From contig NZ_CP109009.1 of assembly GCF_036226685.1 (NCBI RefSeq), positions 3,968,001 through 4,032,000 of the forward strand: DNA of 64,000 nt. The letters are read 5' to 3'. Under the pieces are notes generated by a model. It saw only the letters and a program-made list of their open reading frames with translations, was not told the DNA's origin and ran no database searches. Both the position numbers and the translations under genes were made by a program. Of this stretch, positions 8,536-18,975 are shown piece by piece (position 1 is the first letter of the stretch; each line of letters opens with the position of its first letter). This DNA is from Streptomyces sp. NBC_00690. GTDB taxonomy: Bacteria > Actinomycetota > Actinomycetes > Streptomycetales > Streptomycetaceae.

Positions 8536-10395
8536 TCAGTCGGTGAACCGGGTCAGGATCCCGCCGAGGGGTTCCCAACCCTGCACGGACGGACCCCACG
8601 CACTCCCGTCCCACCACTTGTGGTGCAACGCCGAATCCGTACCGCGCACGAACAGATCCAGTCTGCCCGGCTCCCAGGCCACCGCTTCGGGCGAGCTGGT
8701 GCAGATCCCGCCCAGCGACTCCCAGCCCTGCACGGACGGACCCCACGCACTCCCGTCCCACCACTTGTGATGCAACGCCGAATCCGTACCGATCACAAAG
8801 ACATCAAGCCGGTCGCGACCCCAGGAGACCGCAGCGGGCGTGCCGTTGCAGATCCCGCCCAGCGACTCCCAACCCTGCACGGACGGACCCCACGCACTCC
8901 CGTCCCACCACTTGTGATGCAACGCCGAATCCGTACCGACGACGAAGAGGTCGAGCCGATTCGGTCCCCAGGAGACCGCGGCGGGTGCTCCCATACAGAT
9001 TCCGCCCAATGATTCCCAGCCGGTCGGCGACGGTCCCCAGGCACTCCCGTCCCACCACTTGTGGTAAAGCGCCGAGTCGGTTCCGACACTGAAGAGATCG
9101 AGCCGGTCCGCGCCCCAGGAAACCGCGACGGGATCACTCATGGAAATACCGCCGAGCGATTCCCAACCCTGTACCGAAGGGCCCCACGCATTTCCGTCCC
9201 ACCACTTGTGGAAGATCGCGGAATCCGTGCCACGCACAAAGAGATCGAGCCGGTCGGGCGCCCAGGAGATCGCCTCGGGCGGACTCATACAGATTCCACC
9301 GAGCGACTCCCAGCCCTGCACGGACGGACCCCACGCACTCCCGTCCCACCACTTGTGATGCAACGCCGAATCCGTACCGATCACAAAGACGTCGAGTCGA
9401 TCGTGGCCCCAGGAGAGCGCGGTGGGGCGGCTGGTGCAGATTCCACCGAGCGATTCCCAGCCCGGCACCGAGGGGCCCCAGGCGTTCCCGTCCCACCACT
9501 TGTGGAAGAGGGCGGAGTCGGTGCCGATACCGAAGGCGTCGAGCCGGGCCGACTCCCAGGAGACGACCGGCCCCGAAGAGGGCGAGGGTCCATACAGCGC
9601 CCGCACGGCGGCGATGTCATCGGTGCTCAGCCCGGTCCGCTGACCGATGACCGCCCCCGCCTGCGTGGGCACGACGGTGTCCTGCCCATTGCGGGAGAAG
9701 GCCGTGCGCGGGTAGTGCATGATCGAGCCGTAGTCGTACGGGCCCACGTCGTCCCCGTCGGCGATGTGCTGGTCGAAGTTGTGCTCGAAGCCCGGGCTGA
9801 TGTTGGCCCAGACGATCGAGACGAACTGGTCGCGGTCCTCACGGCTCTGCTCATGCCAGAGCCCCACCGCATGGCCGATCTCGTGGATCGTGTTCCCGGT
9901 CGTACAGCCGGCGCCGAGCGTGATGTTCTGACCGCCGCGCTGGCGTCCGACGAAGGAGGAGCAGCCACCGCCCGGGACGAAGCGCACGAAGTCCGGGAAG
10001 CGGGCCGCGTTCGACGTGGTTCTCCGAACGAACCGGATGGAGGTGCGCCCCTGCCAGTGGGCGATCGCGTCGGTGACCCGCTGCTGATTGGGCAGCGCCG
10101 CATCGATCTCGAACGGCACCAGCGCGCCCGGCCAGCGAAATTCCCGCCCTGAGATGCTGACCGCGGACTGCGGCTTCGCATCGCCCTGCGCCTTCAGTTG
10201 CGCCGTACGCCGTTCGACGGCCTCGGCCGCGCCCAGGACGATGTCTCCTTCGAAGATCGCCTGCCCGTCGATTTCGACGTAACGAACGGGCTTGGCCTGA
10301 AAACTTGCTCCGTCGATCAGTGCGGTTTTAACCTCCCCCGAGGAACGGAATTCACCGTGGCCCTCTCCAGCAACACTGGTTTCCGCGTTGGACAT
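8536..10395 (-). CDS. Astacin-type (M12A) zinc protease with C-terminal seven-repeat lectin-like propeller
   Basis: The 619-residue protein has a propeptide-like N-terminus (1 to about 85). The astacin catalytic domain follows, with zinc motif [13 protein letters not shown] at 171-183 and Met-turn SIMHY at 224-228. Cys145 and Cys164 may form a disulfide. Residues 277-619 are exactly seven 49-residue repeats, each centred on [17 protein letters not shown]. These resemble the tryptophan-rich blades of PLL/DUF346 lectins, so a seven-bladed propeller that binds glycans is inferred. ATG at 10395 is preceded by GGGGGAAA. There is no recognisable signal peptide, which is odd for a protease expected to act outside the cell. 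Confidence 0.88.
   Translation of the reverse strand: MSNAETSVAGEGHGEFRSSGEVKTALIDGASFQAKPVRYVEIDGQAIFEGDIVLGAAEAVERRTAQLKAQGDAKPQSAVSISGREFRWPGALVPFEIDAALPNQQRVTDAIAHWQGRTSIRFVRRTTSNAARFPDFVRFVPGGGCSSFVGRQRGGQNITLGAGCTTGNTIHEIGHAVGLWHEQSREDRDQFVSIVWANISPGFEHNFDQHIADGDDVGPYDYGSIMHYPRTAFSRNGQDTVVPTQAGAVIGQRTGLSTDDIAAVRALYGPSPSSGPVVSWESARLDAFGIGTDSALFHKWWDGNAWGPSVPGWESLGGICTSRPTALSWGHDRLDVFVIGTDSALHHKWWDGSAWGPSVQGWESLGGICMSPPEAISWAPDRLDLFVRGTDSAIFHKWWDGNAWGPSVQGWESLGGISMSDPVAVSWGADRLDLFSVGTDSALYHKWWDGSAWGPSPTGWESLGGICMGAPAAVSWGPNRLDLFVVGTDSALHHKWWDGSAWGPSVQGWESLGGICNGTPAAVSWGRDRLDVFVIGTDSALHHKWWDGSAWGPSVQGWESLGGICTSSPEAVAWEPGRLDLFVRGTDSALHHKWWDGSAWGPSVQGWEPLGGILTRFTD
8539..9567 (-). repeat. Seven tandem 147-bp coding repeats
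   Basis: Seven in-frame units of 147 bp encode the 49-residue blades of the protease. Copies are very similar in the [19 protein letters not shown] core and vary mainly in the first 15 residues of each unit. The near-identity of several neighbouring units suggests recent homogenisation by recombination. It also makes the locus prone to copy-number errors in assembly. Confidence 0.92.
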
Positions 10396-10506
10396 GATTT
10401 CCCCCTGCCATTCGGCTTCTTGTCCGCGCACACCGCAAAATCGATTTGCGGAACGTACTGTGGAATATCAGTGCCAGCGGGGGCCGACAAGGGGGTGCGC
10501 GAGCGT

Positions 10507-10851
10507 ATGCCGACCGTAGAAATCACGGTGCGCCTCGCGCCGGGAGCGAGCGCCCCCGGCGCGGCGATCACCTTGCGCGCCCAGGTGGAAGAAGTGGGTC
10601 CTGCGGACGCTCCGGCACGCGTGGTGGCTCGCGAGGTCGTCCGTGGAGTACTGCTGAACGAACCCCGGCAGTTGTCGCTGGAGGTGGCAGAGCCGAATCC
10701 CACCCGCCGCTACACGGTCCGGGTGCACGCCGATGTGGACGGCTCGGGCCTTGTGGCCGTGCACGACCTGGTCAGCACCCGCTCCCACCCGGTCCTCACT
10801 CTGGGCGGCCCGAACACGATCACGGTCGAGCTGAGCCCGGCATCACCCTGA
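10507..10851 (+). CDS. YbaY-like beta-sandwich protein
   Basis: A 114-residue acidic protein with the pattern of the YbaY/type III lipoprotein-like domain: VEITVRLAP, ITLRAQVEEVGPADAPARVVA, then YTVRVHADVDGSG. No lipobox or signal peptide is present, so it is probably cytoplasmic. The start is ambiguous: GTG at 10495 lies close to AAGGGG, while ATG at 10507 matches the domain start. It diverges from the protease gene, whose start is at 10395, so the two may share a regulatory region. Function unknown. Confidence 0.6.
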   Translation: MPTVEITVRLAPGASAPGAAITLRAQVEEVGPADAPARVVAREVVRGVLLNEPRQLSLEVAEPNPTRRYTVRVHADVDGSGLVAVHDLVSTRSHPVLTLGGPNTITVELSPASP

Positions 10852-10982
10852 CCCAAGCGGACGGACAACGGACCACGGCGGAACGCACAGGGAGCAGTGG
10901 GGCACCTACGGACGTGCCGGGAGTACGAGGCCGAAGAAACAGCCGGGGCGCCTGATGCCAGAGCCCGCTTCGGACAGAAATA

Positions 10983-11009
10983 TGTCCCGGGTCAGAGTGA
11001 TCCGGGACA
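10983..11009. terminator. Hairpin downstream of tRNA-Thr
   Basis: TGTCCCGG and CCGGGACA form a perfect 8-bp stem with an eleven-base loop, just beyond the 3' end of the tRNA. It also lies downstream of the convergent YbaY-like gene. Confidence 0.6.
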
Positions 11010-11026
11010 CATCTGAAGACTTCCAG

Positions 11027-11100
11027 AGCCCCCTGTCGGATTCGAACCGACGACCTACGCATTACAAGTGCGTTGCTCTGGCCAGCTGAGCTAAGGAGGC
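11027..11100 (-). tRNA. tRNA-Thr, anticodon TGT
   Basis: On the minus strand the 74-nt sequence starts GCCTCCTTAGCTCAG and ends GTTCGAATCCGACAGGGGGCT. The acceptor stem pairs GCCTCCT with AGGGGGC, with one G-U pair. The anticodon loop is CTTGTAA, giving TGT, which reads ACA. The CCA end is not encoded. Confidence 0.95.
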
Positions 11101-11275
11101 AGCCGTAGCAGTGTAACCAACCGTGCGCCCTGGTCGACCGGGAATCTGGTTGCCTACGGCAGCTGACAGATCAGAAAAGGGCAGGTAGCGTCACCCCACG
11201 TCCGCACAGGTGGACTACACCAATCCTTTACTCGGATCGTCCGGCACGTTCCTGCCGGTGAAGGGAACCATCAGC

Positions 11276-12412
11276 ATGGCCAGCGTCACGTTCGACAAGG
11301 CGACCCGCATCTACCCCGGCGGGGACAAGCCTGCGGTCGACCAGCTCCAGATCGAGATCGAAGACGGCGAGTTCCTCGTCCTCGTCGGCCCTTCCGGTTG
11401 TGGCAAGTCCACTTCCCTCCGGATGCTCGCCGGACTTGAGGACGTCAACGGCGGAGCGATCCGCATCGGCGACCGCGATGTCACGCATCTGCCGCCCAAG
11501 GACCGGGACATCGCCATGGTGTTCCAGAACTACGCGCTCTACCCGCACATGTCCGTCGCCGACAACATGGGCTTCGCGCTCAAGATCGCCGGCGTCAACA
11601 AGAGCGAGATCCGCAAGAAGGTCGAAGAGGCTGCCAAGATCCTCGACCTCAGCCCGTACCTCGACCGCAAGCCGAAGGCGCTCTCCGGCGGTCAGCGCCA
11701 GCGTGTGGCCATGGGCCGCGCCATCGTCCGTGAGCCGCAGGTCTTCCTCATGGACGAGCCGCTGTCGAACCTCGACGCCAAGCTCCGCGTCTCCACCCGT
11801 ACCCAGATCGCCTCGCTCCAGCGGCGCCTGGGCATCACCACCGTGTACGTCACCCACGACCAGGTCGAGGCCCTCACCATGGGCGACCGGGTCGCGGTCC
11901 TCAAGGACGGTCTGCTCCAGCAGGTCGACTCCCCGCGCAACATGTACGACCGCCCGGCCAACCTCTTCGTCGCCGGCTTCATCGGCTCCCCCGCCATGAA
12001 CCTGGTCGAGGTGCCGATCACCGACGGCGGCGTGAAGTTCGGCAACAGCGTGGTGCCGGTCTCCCGCGAAGCCCTGAGCGCCGCCGCCGACCGCGGCGAC
12101 ACCACGGTCACCGTGGGCGTCCGTCCTGAGCACTTCGACGTCGTCGAGCACAACGGCGCCGCCGCCCGCTCGCTCTCCAAGGACTCCCAGGACGCGCCGG
12201 CCGGTCTCGCGATCTCCGTCAACGTCGTCGAGGAGCTCGGCGCCGACGGTTTCGTGTACGGCTCCGCCGAGGTCGGCGGAGAGTACAAGGACCTGGTCGT
12301 CCGCGTCGGCGGTCGTTCCGTGCCCGACAAGGGTGCTGAGCTGCACGTCGTTCCGCGCCCGGACGAGCTGCACGTCTTCGCGACCTCGACCGGTGAGCGC
12401 CTCACCAACTGA
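11276..12412 (+). CDS. msiK: MsiK, ATPase serving several sugar ABC importers
   Basis: The 378-residue ABC ATPase has Walker A GPSGCGKST at 38-46, Q-loop MVFQNYALYP, signature LSGGQRQR at 136-143, Walker B VFLMDEP at 156-162 and switch His194. The C-terminal third is the regulatory OB-like (TOBE/MalK-type) domain, with VTVGVRPEHFDVV. ATG at 11276 follows GAAGGGA and gives MASVTFDKATRIYPG, the known MsiK start; an in-frame extension upstream is not needed. In streptomycetes MsiK energises cellobiose, maltose, xylobiose and other importers encoded elsewhere. This fits its isolation here from permease genes. Confidence 0.93.
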   Translation: MASVTFDKATRIYPGGDKPAVDQLQIEIEDGEFLVLVGPSGCGKSTSLRMLAGLEDVNGGAIRIGDRDVTHLPPKDRDIAMVFQNYALYPHMSVADNMGFALKIAGVNKSEIRKKVEEAAKILDLSPYLDRKPKALSGGQRQRVAMGRAIVREPQVFLMDEPLSNLDAKLRVSTRTQIASLQRRLGITTVYVTHDQVEALTMGDRVAVLKDGLLQQVDSPRNMYDRPANLFVAGFIGSPAMNLVEVPITDGGVKFGNSVVPVSREALSAAADRGDTTVTVGVRPEHFDVVEHNGAAARSLSKDSQDAPAGLAISVNVVEELGADGFVYGSAEVGGEYKDLVVRVGGRSVPDKGAELHVVPRPDELHVFATSTGERLTN

Positions 12413-12439
12413 GTCAGCTGAACGGCTCAACACAGAGTG

Positions 12440-12466
12440 ACGGCCCCGCAGTTCCTGCGGGGCCGT
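12440..12466 (+). terminator. msiK intrinsic terminator
   Basis: ACGGCCCCGCA pairs perfectly (11 bp) with TGCGGGGCCGT around a GTTCC loop, followed by TTT. It lies 28 bases after the msiK stop. Confidence 0.88.
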
Positions 12467-12609
12467 TTCGCGTTTCCCGCCAAAAGCCCCACCGCTCCGG
12501 GCATTTCGGTCCCCGCCGTCAACACCGGATTCGAAAGGGCTCGTCGAACCGTCCCCCGCGCGAGTGACTAAATGTCGCCAAATCATCACTGACCGCTACG
12601 CTCGCTCGC

Positions 12610-13032
12610 GTGACCCACTCAGCACGCCGAATCGGCCGCACTCTCGCCCTCGTTCTGCCCGTCGTCCTGGTGCTCTCCGGAACCCTCGCGGTCACCAGCG
12701 TCCCGTGGGCAGGCCAGCCGAGCCAGTCCCAGATGCTCACCGCCTCCTCCCAGGACGTCTCCGTACGCGCGAAGCCACGGGCCCCCCAGGACGTCCTGCG
12801 CGACCGCCTCCTAGCCGAACTCCAGGAGAAGGACCCGGGCACCGCGCTCACCCACCTCCAGCGCGAGGTGGAAGCCCGTCCCTCACTCGCGCAGCACTGC
12901 ATGTCCATCGCACGCGCCCTCGGTCGCGCCGCCGTCGAGCGCCTCGGCCCCACTCGCGCCCAGTCCTACTCCAAGCCCGTCTGCGACACCTCCTTCGCCA
13001 CCGGTGTCGCCGCTCAGACCCAGGGCAGCTGA
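12610..13032 (+). CDS. Small exported or membrane-anchored hypothetical protein
   Basis: The GTG start gives a 140-residue protein with an N-terminal Arg-rich segment and the hydrophobic stretch LALVLPVVLVLSGTLAV, either a signal peptide or anchor. The remainder is a soluble, helical-looking extracytoplasmic part with two Cys residues (about 96 and 124) that could form a disulfide. The start lies 13 nt after TACGCT with no Shine-Dalgarno, which points to a leaderless transcript. Function unknown. Confidence 0.7.
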   Translation: MTHSARRIGRTLALVLPVVLVLSGTLAVTSVPWAGQPSQSQMLTASSQDVSVRAKPRAPQDVLRDRLLAELQEKDPGTALTHLQREVEARPSLAQHCMSIARALGRAAVERLGPTRAQSYSKPVCDTSFATGVAAQTQGS

Positions 13033-13074
13033 GCCGCCGGGGCCTCCCGGCCCGCGCCGCATATGGTTCACGGC

Positions 13075-13803
13075 ATGAGTACGCCTACGCATCCGACGCA
13101 GGCCGTGGTCCTGGCGGGCGGCCAGGGGTCACGGCTGCGCCCGTACACCGACGACCGCCCCAAGCCGATGGTCGAGATCCCGGGAACCGGGACCCCGATC
13201 ATCGGCCATCAGCTTTCCTGGCTCGCTGCCGAAGGCGTGACCGACGCGGTCGTCTCCTGCGGCCACCTCGCCGAAGTGCTCCAGGACTGGCTGGAGAACA
13301 CCGAATTGCCGCTGCGGGTCACCACGGTCGTCGAACCCGAGCCGCTAGGCCGCGGCGGTGGACTCAAATACGCCGCCGCCCGCCTGCCCCGTCCCGACCT
13401 GCCCTGGTACGCCACCAACGGCGACATCTGGACCCGGTTCCCCCTGCGTGACATGGCCGCCTTCCACGCCGAGCGGGACGCCGTGGCGACCCTTGCCCTC
13501 GCCCGCCCCCGCATTCCCTGGGGAGCCGTGGAAACCGATGCGTTCGGGCACATCACGGACTTCATCGAATCCCCGCCGTCGCCCTTCCTGATCAACGCAG
13601 GCGTGTACGTCTTCTCCGCCACCTTCACCGAGCTGCTGCCGGATCGCGGCGACCATGAGCGTACGACGTTCCCCGGACTCGCCCGAGAGCGCCTGCTGGC
13701 CGGCTTCCCGCTGCCTCAGGGCGCCTACTGGCGGGCGATCGACACGGCGAAGGACCTGACCGAGGCCGCGAAGGAACTGGCCGCTCAGCGGCCGTCCTCG
13801 TAA
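13075..13803 (+). CDS. Sugar-1-phosphate nucleotidyltransferase
   Basis: The 242-residue protein starts with the NTP-transferase signature AVVLAGGQGSRLRPYTDDRPKPM, of which GGQGSRLRP binds the nucleotide. ATNGDIWT supplies the metal-binding Asp, and EPLGRGGGLKYA and FLINAGVYVF are the usual sugar-phosphate contacts. It likely makes an NDP-sugar from NTP and sugar-1-phosphate; base and sugar specificity are not evident. TATGGT 13 bases before ATG and no Shine-Dalgarno suggest leaderless transcription. Confidence 0.85.
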   Translation: MSTPTHPTQAVVLAGGQGSRLRPYTDDRPKPMVEIPGTGTPIIGHQLSWLAAEGVTDAVVSCGHLAEVLQDWLENTELPLRVTTVVEPEPLGRGGGLKYAAARLPRPDLPWYATNGDIWTRFPLRDMAAFHAERDAVATLALARPRIPWGAVETDAFGHITDFIESPPSPFLINAGVYVFSATFTELLPDRGDHERTTFPGLARERLLAGFPLPQGAYWRAIDTAKDLTEAAKELAAQRPSS

Positions 13804-13959
13804 CGCGTACTCGTACGTTCGCCTCCCCTGCCGCACCGGCCTCGCGCCAGCACTTCGGTACGCCCTGGTGGCTGACCCGTCCCCCATGGCTCCGTGCCCC
13901 CCGTATGCCCGGGTGGACCTCGACGAAGGCACCCTGAGCCCTCGCCCTCAGGCATGCGA

Positions 13960-13993
13960 AAGGCGGCCATCGGAGCCTTCCGATGGCCGCCTT
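13960..13993. terminator. Bidirectional terminator between convergent genes
   Basis: AAGGCGGCCATCGG pairs perfectly (14 bp) with CCGATGGCCGCCTT around a six-base loop. It sits between the nucleotidyltransferase (ends 13803) and the DoxX gene (ends 14016). Confidence 0.88.
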
Positions 13994-14015
13994 CGTGCTG
14001 TTCGCGGGCGGGGGC

Positions 14016-15683
14016 TCAGCCCAGCAGACCGCCGATCACCCGGCCGCTGCCACCGCTTCCCGAACCGCCGCCGGAACCCGAGCCGGAACTGCTCGTGGAC
14101 CCCGGGTCCTCGGCACTGCTGTCCGTGGCGCCGGTGCCACCGCTGCCACCCCCGGACGACGACGGCCCCGAAGTGCCCGACGGTGCCTGCTGGGCGGGCT
14201 CCGAGCGGGTCGGAGGCTCCTGGGCGCCACCGCCCGTACCCCGCGGCTCGCTGGCCCTCTCCTGGGCCTCCCGGGCCGGCTCACGGGCCTTCTCCCCGGA
14301 CGGCGTCGTCTGTTCCTTCTTCGGCGTGTCCACCCGGCTCACCGAAGGCTTGGGCCGCTCGGACTTCTCTCCGGTGGGGCCGGACGAACTGCGCTCGCCC
14401 GTCGGTTCGTCCTGCGGTAGTGCGGACCCGGGCAGATGGTTCGTCGGATCCTGATTGGGCCCGGGCACGGTGACCATGTCCGTGGAGCGCACCGCCCCGC
14501 CCAGCATCGAGCCGAGCAGCAGGGTGAGACCCACCACCACGGTGGCCACGACCGCTCCCCGCCTCAGCACCCGCTGGCGCAGCTGCCAGAGCTCGGAACG
14601 CGGCCCGAGTTTGCGCCACGCCTCGCTCGCCAACCGACCGTCCACCGAGTAGACCGGTGCGCCCGCGATGATCAGCGGGGACCAGGCGGCGAGATAGATG
14701 ATGTCGGGAGCGTCGTACACAGGCACGGTCCGCCAGCTGACCGTGAGGATCAACGCGGCCGACAGCAGCGCGCCCACGATGGCGGCGACCCGCTGCCACA
14801 GCCCCAGCACGGTCAGGACGCCGACGACGATCTGGAGGAAGGCGACCGTGAGACCGGCACCCACCGGGTGGGAGAGGGCGAAGTCACGCAGGGGTTCGGC
14901 CAGCGCCCACGGGTGCAGCGAGTTCAGCCACTTGACCATGGACCCGCGCTCGCCGCCGTCGAAGTAGACGGGATCGCTGAGCTTGCCCATGCCGGCGTAG
15001 ATGGAGATGAAGCCGAGGAAGACGCGCATCGGCAGCAGCACCACGCCGAGGTTCATCCGGCGCCCGGGGTAGTAACCGTGCCGAACCGCGTCCTGACCCG
15101 CCCGGTGGCCGGCGGTGTCGCCCACGACGTCGTCCAACTCGTCGTCGTAGGGCTCCTGTTCATAGGAGGCGTACGAGCCCGAGGTGTCATAGCCGTCGTA
15201 GCCGTCGGGAGAGTCGTAGGCGCCGACGGCCTGGCGCATCGGCGGCAGGAGCGGGCTCTCCGAGCGGCTGTGGGGCACTGCGGGATACACGGGGTGCGGC
15301 TCGGTCGGCTCCCCCTCGACGCCTGCCACACCGACCCGCGGGATCACCTGGGTCGAACCGCCGTCGTAGCGCTGGTCGTGTCCGTCCTGGTACCCCGTGG
15401 TGGCGTTGTTGCGGACGGCCTGGAGCAGTCCGGTCGCTCCCACGTCGCCGGGCGCGGACCGACCGCTCCACACGACGGGAGCCCGCCGCCGGGTCACCGC
15501 ACCCGTAAGGGGGACGCGCGTGGTGTCCGCCATGGCTCGTGAGGGGCGCGAGCTCGGAGCGAGCCGCACCCGGAAGCTGGCGTGGTTCACGATGACCTGC
15601 GCGGGGTCGCAGTCAACCTTGACCATGCTCAGCGCAGGCTGATCATCGAACCCGGGCCGGGGCGTTCTGGTGTCCACACTCAT
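14016..15683 (-). CDS. DoxX-family membrane protein with long flexible termini
   Basis: The protein has 555 residues. Residues 1 to about 210 are a hydrophilic, low-complexity cytoplasmic region rich in Asp, Tyr and Gly. A DoxX-type four-helix membrane domain follows (LLPMRVFLGFISIYAGMGKL, then three more hydrophobic helices to about residue 345). Another transmembrane helix, VVATVVVGLTLLLGSMLGGA, occurs near 385, and the tail is a Ser/Gly/Pro/Glu-rich extension. DoxX-like modules are linked to thiosulfate:quinone oxidation or redox membrane complexes in other organisms; no such role is shown here. The ends look disordered and may be exposed at the cell envelope. Confidence 0.8.
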   Translation of the reverse strand: MSVDTRTPRPGFDDQPALSMVKVDCDPAQVIVNHASFRVRLAPSSRPSRAMADTTRVPLTGAVTRRRAPVVWSGRSAPGDVGATGLLQAVRNNATTGYQDGHDQRYDGGSTQVIPRVGVAGVEGEPTEPHPVYPAVPHSRSESPLLPPMRQAVGAYDSPDGYDGYDTSGSYASYEQEPYDDELDDVVGDTAGHRAGQDAVRHGYYPGRRMNLGVVLLPMRVFLGFISIYAGMGKLSDPVYFDGGERGSMVKWLNSLHPWALAEPLRDFALSHPVGAGLTVAFLQIVVGVLTVLGLWQRVAAIVGALLSAALILTVSWRTVPVYDAPDIIYLAAWSPLIIAGAPVYSVDGRLASEAWRKLGPRSELWQLRQRVLRRGAVVATVVVGLTLLLGSMLGGAVRSTDMVTVPGPNQDPTNHLPGSALPQDEPTGERSSSGPTGEKSERPKPSVSRVDTPKKEQTTPSGEKAREPAREAQERASEPRGTGGGAQEPPTRSEPAQQAPSGTSGPSSSGGGSGGTGATDSSAEDPGSTSSSGSGSGGGSGSGGSGRVIGGLLG

Positions 15684-15805
15684 CTAACCGAGTGACAACG
15701 AGTTAGGACACTGCCACGACCGGCCCTATCTGTCCGAGACCCGTCAAGGCTGGTGAGCGGCCCGCAAAGGGCGTGGCGGGCCGACGTCAACCCGCCACGC
15801 TGGGG

Positions 15806-16756
15806 TCAGGCGCGCCGCTTCGCCGCCTCGTACAGCACGACGCCCGCGGCGACACCGGCGTTGAGTGACTCGGCGCCACCCGGCATCGGAATGCGGACGA
15901 GGAAGTCACATGTCTCGCCGACCAGCCTGGACAGGCCCTTGCCCTCGCTGCCGACGACGATGACCAGCGGTCCGCCGAGGGCTGCGAGGTCACCGACCTC
16001 GTGCTCACCGTCGGCGGCGAGACCGACCACGGTCAGACCCGCCTTCTGGTACCCCTCCAGGGCACGGGTCAGATTGGTGGCCCGGGCCACCGGTGTACGG
16101 GCAGCGGTGCCGGCGGACGTCTTCCAGGCGCCCGCGGTCATACCGGCCGCGCGGCGCTCGGGCACCACGACGCCGTGCCCGCCGAAGGCGGAGACCGAAC
16201 GCACCACGGCGCCCAGGTTGCGCGGGTCGGTCACCCCGTCGAGCGCGACGATCAGCGGGTCCTCGCCCTCGTCGAAGGCGGCAGCGGCCAGGTCCTCCGG
16301 GTGCGCGTACTCGTACGGCGGGACCTGGAGCACCATGCCCTGGTGGTTGAGGCCACCGGTCATCCGGTCCAGCTCGGGGCGGGGGGCCTCCATCAGATGG
16401 ATGTTGCCCCGCCGGGCCGCCAGCTGGAGGGCCTCGCGGACGCGCTCGTCGTTGTCGATGAACTGCTGCACGTAGAGCGTGCTCGCGGGCACCCCGTCGC
16501 GCAGCGCCTCGAAGACGGGGTTGCGGCCGACGACCATCTCGGAGCTGCCCTTGCCGCCGCGGCGGGCGACGGGGCGGCGCGCGGTCTGCTTCGCCTTGGC
16601 GTTGGCGACGCGGTTCTTCACGTGCCCCTTGCGGGCGGAGGCGGGTGGGGTCGGGCCCTTGCCCTCAAGCGAGCGGCGCCGATTGCCACCGCTGCCGACC
16701 TGCGCGCCCTTCTTGTTGGACGTGCGGCGGTTCCTGCGCTGGCTGTTCCCGGCCAT
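15806..16756 (-). CDS. rlmB: 23S rRNA (guanosine-2'-O-)-methyltransferase RlmB (SpoU/TrmH class)
   Basis: The 316-residue protein has a very basic Gly/Lys/Arg-rich N-terminal tail (about 1-70). A substrate-binding domain begins [15 protein letters not shown]. The SPOUT catalytic domain carries the three family motifs: [30 protein letters not shown] and [19 protein letters not shown]. It methylates the ribose of a 23S rRNA guanosine (G2251 in E. coli) with SAM. The ATG at 16756 is preferred over longer in-frame starts because it begins the typical [10 protein letters not shown] tail. It follows cysS, the usual order in actinobacteria. Confidence 0.93.
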   Translation of the reverse strand: MAGNSQRRNRRTSNKKGAQVGSGGNRRRSLEGKGPTPPASARKGHVKNRVANAKAKQTARRPVARRGGKGSSEMVVGRNPVFEALRDGVPASTLYVQQFIDNDERVREALQLAARRGNIHLMEAPRPELDRMTGGLNHQGMVLQVPPYEYAHPEDLAAAAFDEGEDPLIVALDGVTDPRNLGAVVRSVSAFGGHGVVVPERRAAGMTAGAWKTSAGTAARTPVARATNLTRALEGYQKAGLTVVGLAADGEHEVGDLAALGGPLVIVVGSEGKGLSRLVGETCDFLVRIPMPGGAESLNAGVAAGVVLYEAAKRRA

Positions 16757-16810
16757 GGCTACTACCTGTTTCCTGAAAGCTCGAAGGCGTACGTACGTAT
16801 GTATGAAAGT

Positions 16811-16836
16811 GTGCCGCCCGGAGAGCCGGGCGGCAC
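16811..16836 (-). terminator. cysS terminator
   Basis: GTGCCGCCCGG and CCGGGCGGCAC form a perfect 11-bp stem with loop AGAG, 15 bases beyond the cysS stop. In the minus direction a short T-rich stretch follows. It separates cysS from rlmB. Confidence 0.8.
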
Positions 16837-16850
16837 ATCGCGGATGGGCG

Positions 16851-18251
<1,401 letters not shown>

Positions 18252-18279
18252 GCAACAAGGGTAGTGGGCGCACGGCAGT

Positions 18280-18308
18280 GCCCCGCGACCCAGTGGGGGA
18301 CGCGGGGC
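18280..18308 (-). terminator. Hairpin after PPOX gene
   Basis: GCCCCGCG and CGCGGGGC pair over a 13-base loop, 45 bases past the stop of the flavin/F420 oxidoreductase gene and just upstream of cysS. Confidence 0.55.
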
Positions 18309-18352
18309 GAAACTTTGCTCGCGTGGCCTGTGTGACCTCTGTCTTGTGGGGT

Positions 18353-18757
18353 TCAGATACGCCCGACGACCTTCCGCGGGGTGATTCGGACAACCACCCG
18401 GGGAGCGTCCTGGGCGGAGGTCGGATTGAACTCCGCGTACTTCTTGCCGGTGTACTTCACGGAGAGCTCGTCGATGAGCTCCTGTCCGCCCTCGGTGGTG
18501 ATCGAGGCGGTTCCCCGGATCTCGGCGTAGGTGTACGGGGCGTCGAAGGGCTGGAGCAGGACCGTCACCCGGGGGTCGTGACGCAGGTTCTGCTCCTTGC
18601 GGCGGCCGACGGTCGTCGAGATGAGGACGTCGTCGCCGTCCCGCTTCACCCACACCGGGGACACCTGAGGGCTGCCGTCGGGCTGGATCGTCGCAATGTT
18701 CACGAAGACGGGGGAGTCGAGGAGCGCCCTCAAGTGGTCCGAGAGTTCGGCGGTCAT
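18353..18757 (-). CDS. PPOX-class F420-dependent oxidoreductase
   Basis: A 134-residue split-barrel protein of the pyridoxamine-phosphate-oxidase superfamily. Characteristic strands are VFVNIATIQPDGSPQVSPVWV, DDVLISTTVGRRKEQNLRHDPRV and YAEIRGTASI. In actinobacteria such small PPOX proteins usually use coenzyme F420 or a flavin to reduce enones, or bind biliverdin. ATG at 18757 has GAAAGG upstream. The exact substrate is unknown. Confidence 0.82.
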   Translation of the reverse strand: MTAELSDHLRALLDSPVFVNIATIQPDGSPQVSPVWVKRDGDDVLISTTVGRRKEQNLRHDPRVTVLLQPFDAPYTYAEIRGTASITTEGGQELIDELSVKYTGKKYAEFNPTSAQDAPRVVVRITPRKVVGRI

Positions 18758-18975
18758 GTACGCGGCCTTTCGGGTGGGTGAAGGCTGGACGACGGACTGG
18801 GGAACAGGGCTGACGGGACGCAGTGAACCCGCTACCTGTTCACCCCCGGTGGATACCTGAAACCCGCCGGAGCCGGCTCGGTATCGGATTCCATCGGTCC
18901 GATGGAGACGAGTCCTGGTACGAGTACCCGCCTCGGGCGGCCCGTCACACCCTTCCAACGTTTCAGCCTGACGAA

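Noticed and set aside
10195..10506. In-frame extension upstream of the YbaY-like gene (to 10198).
   Set aside because: It overlaps the 5' end of the protease gene on the other strand and lacks codon support.
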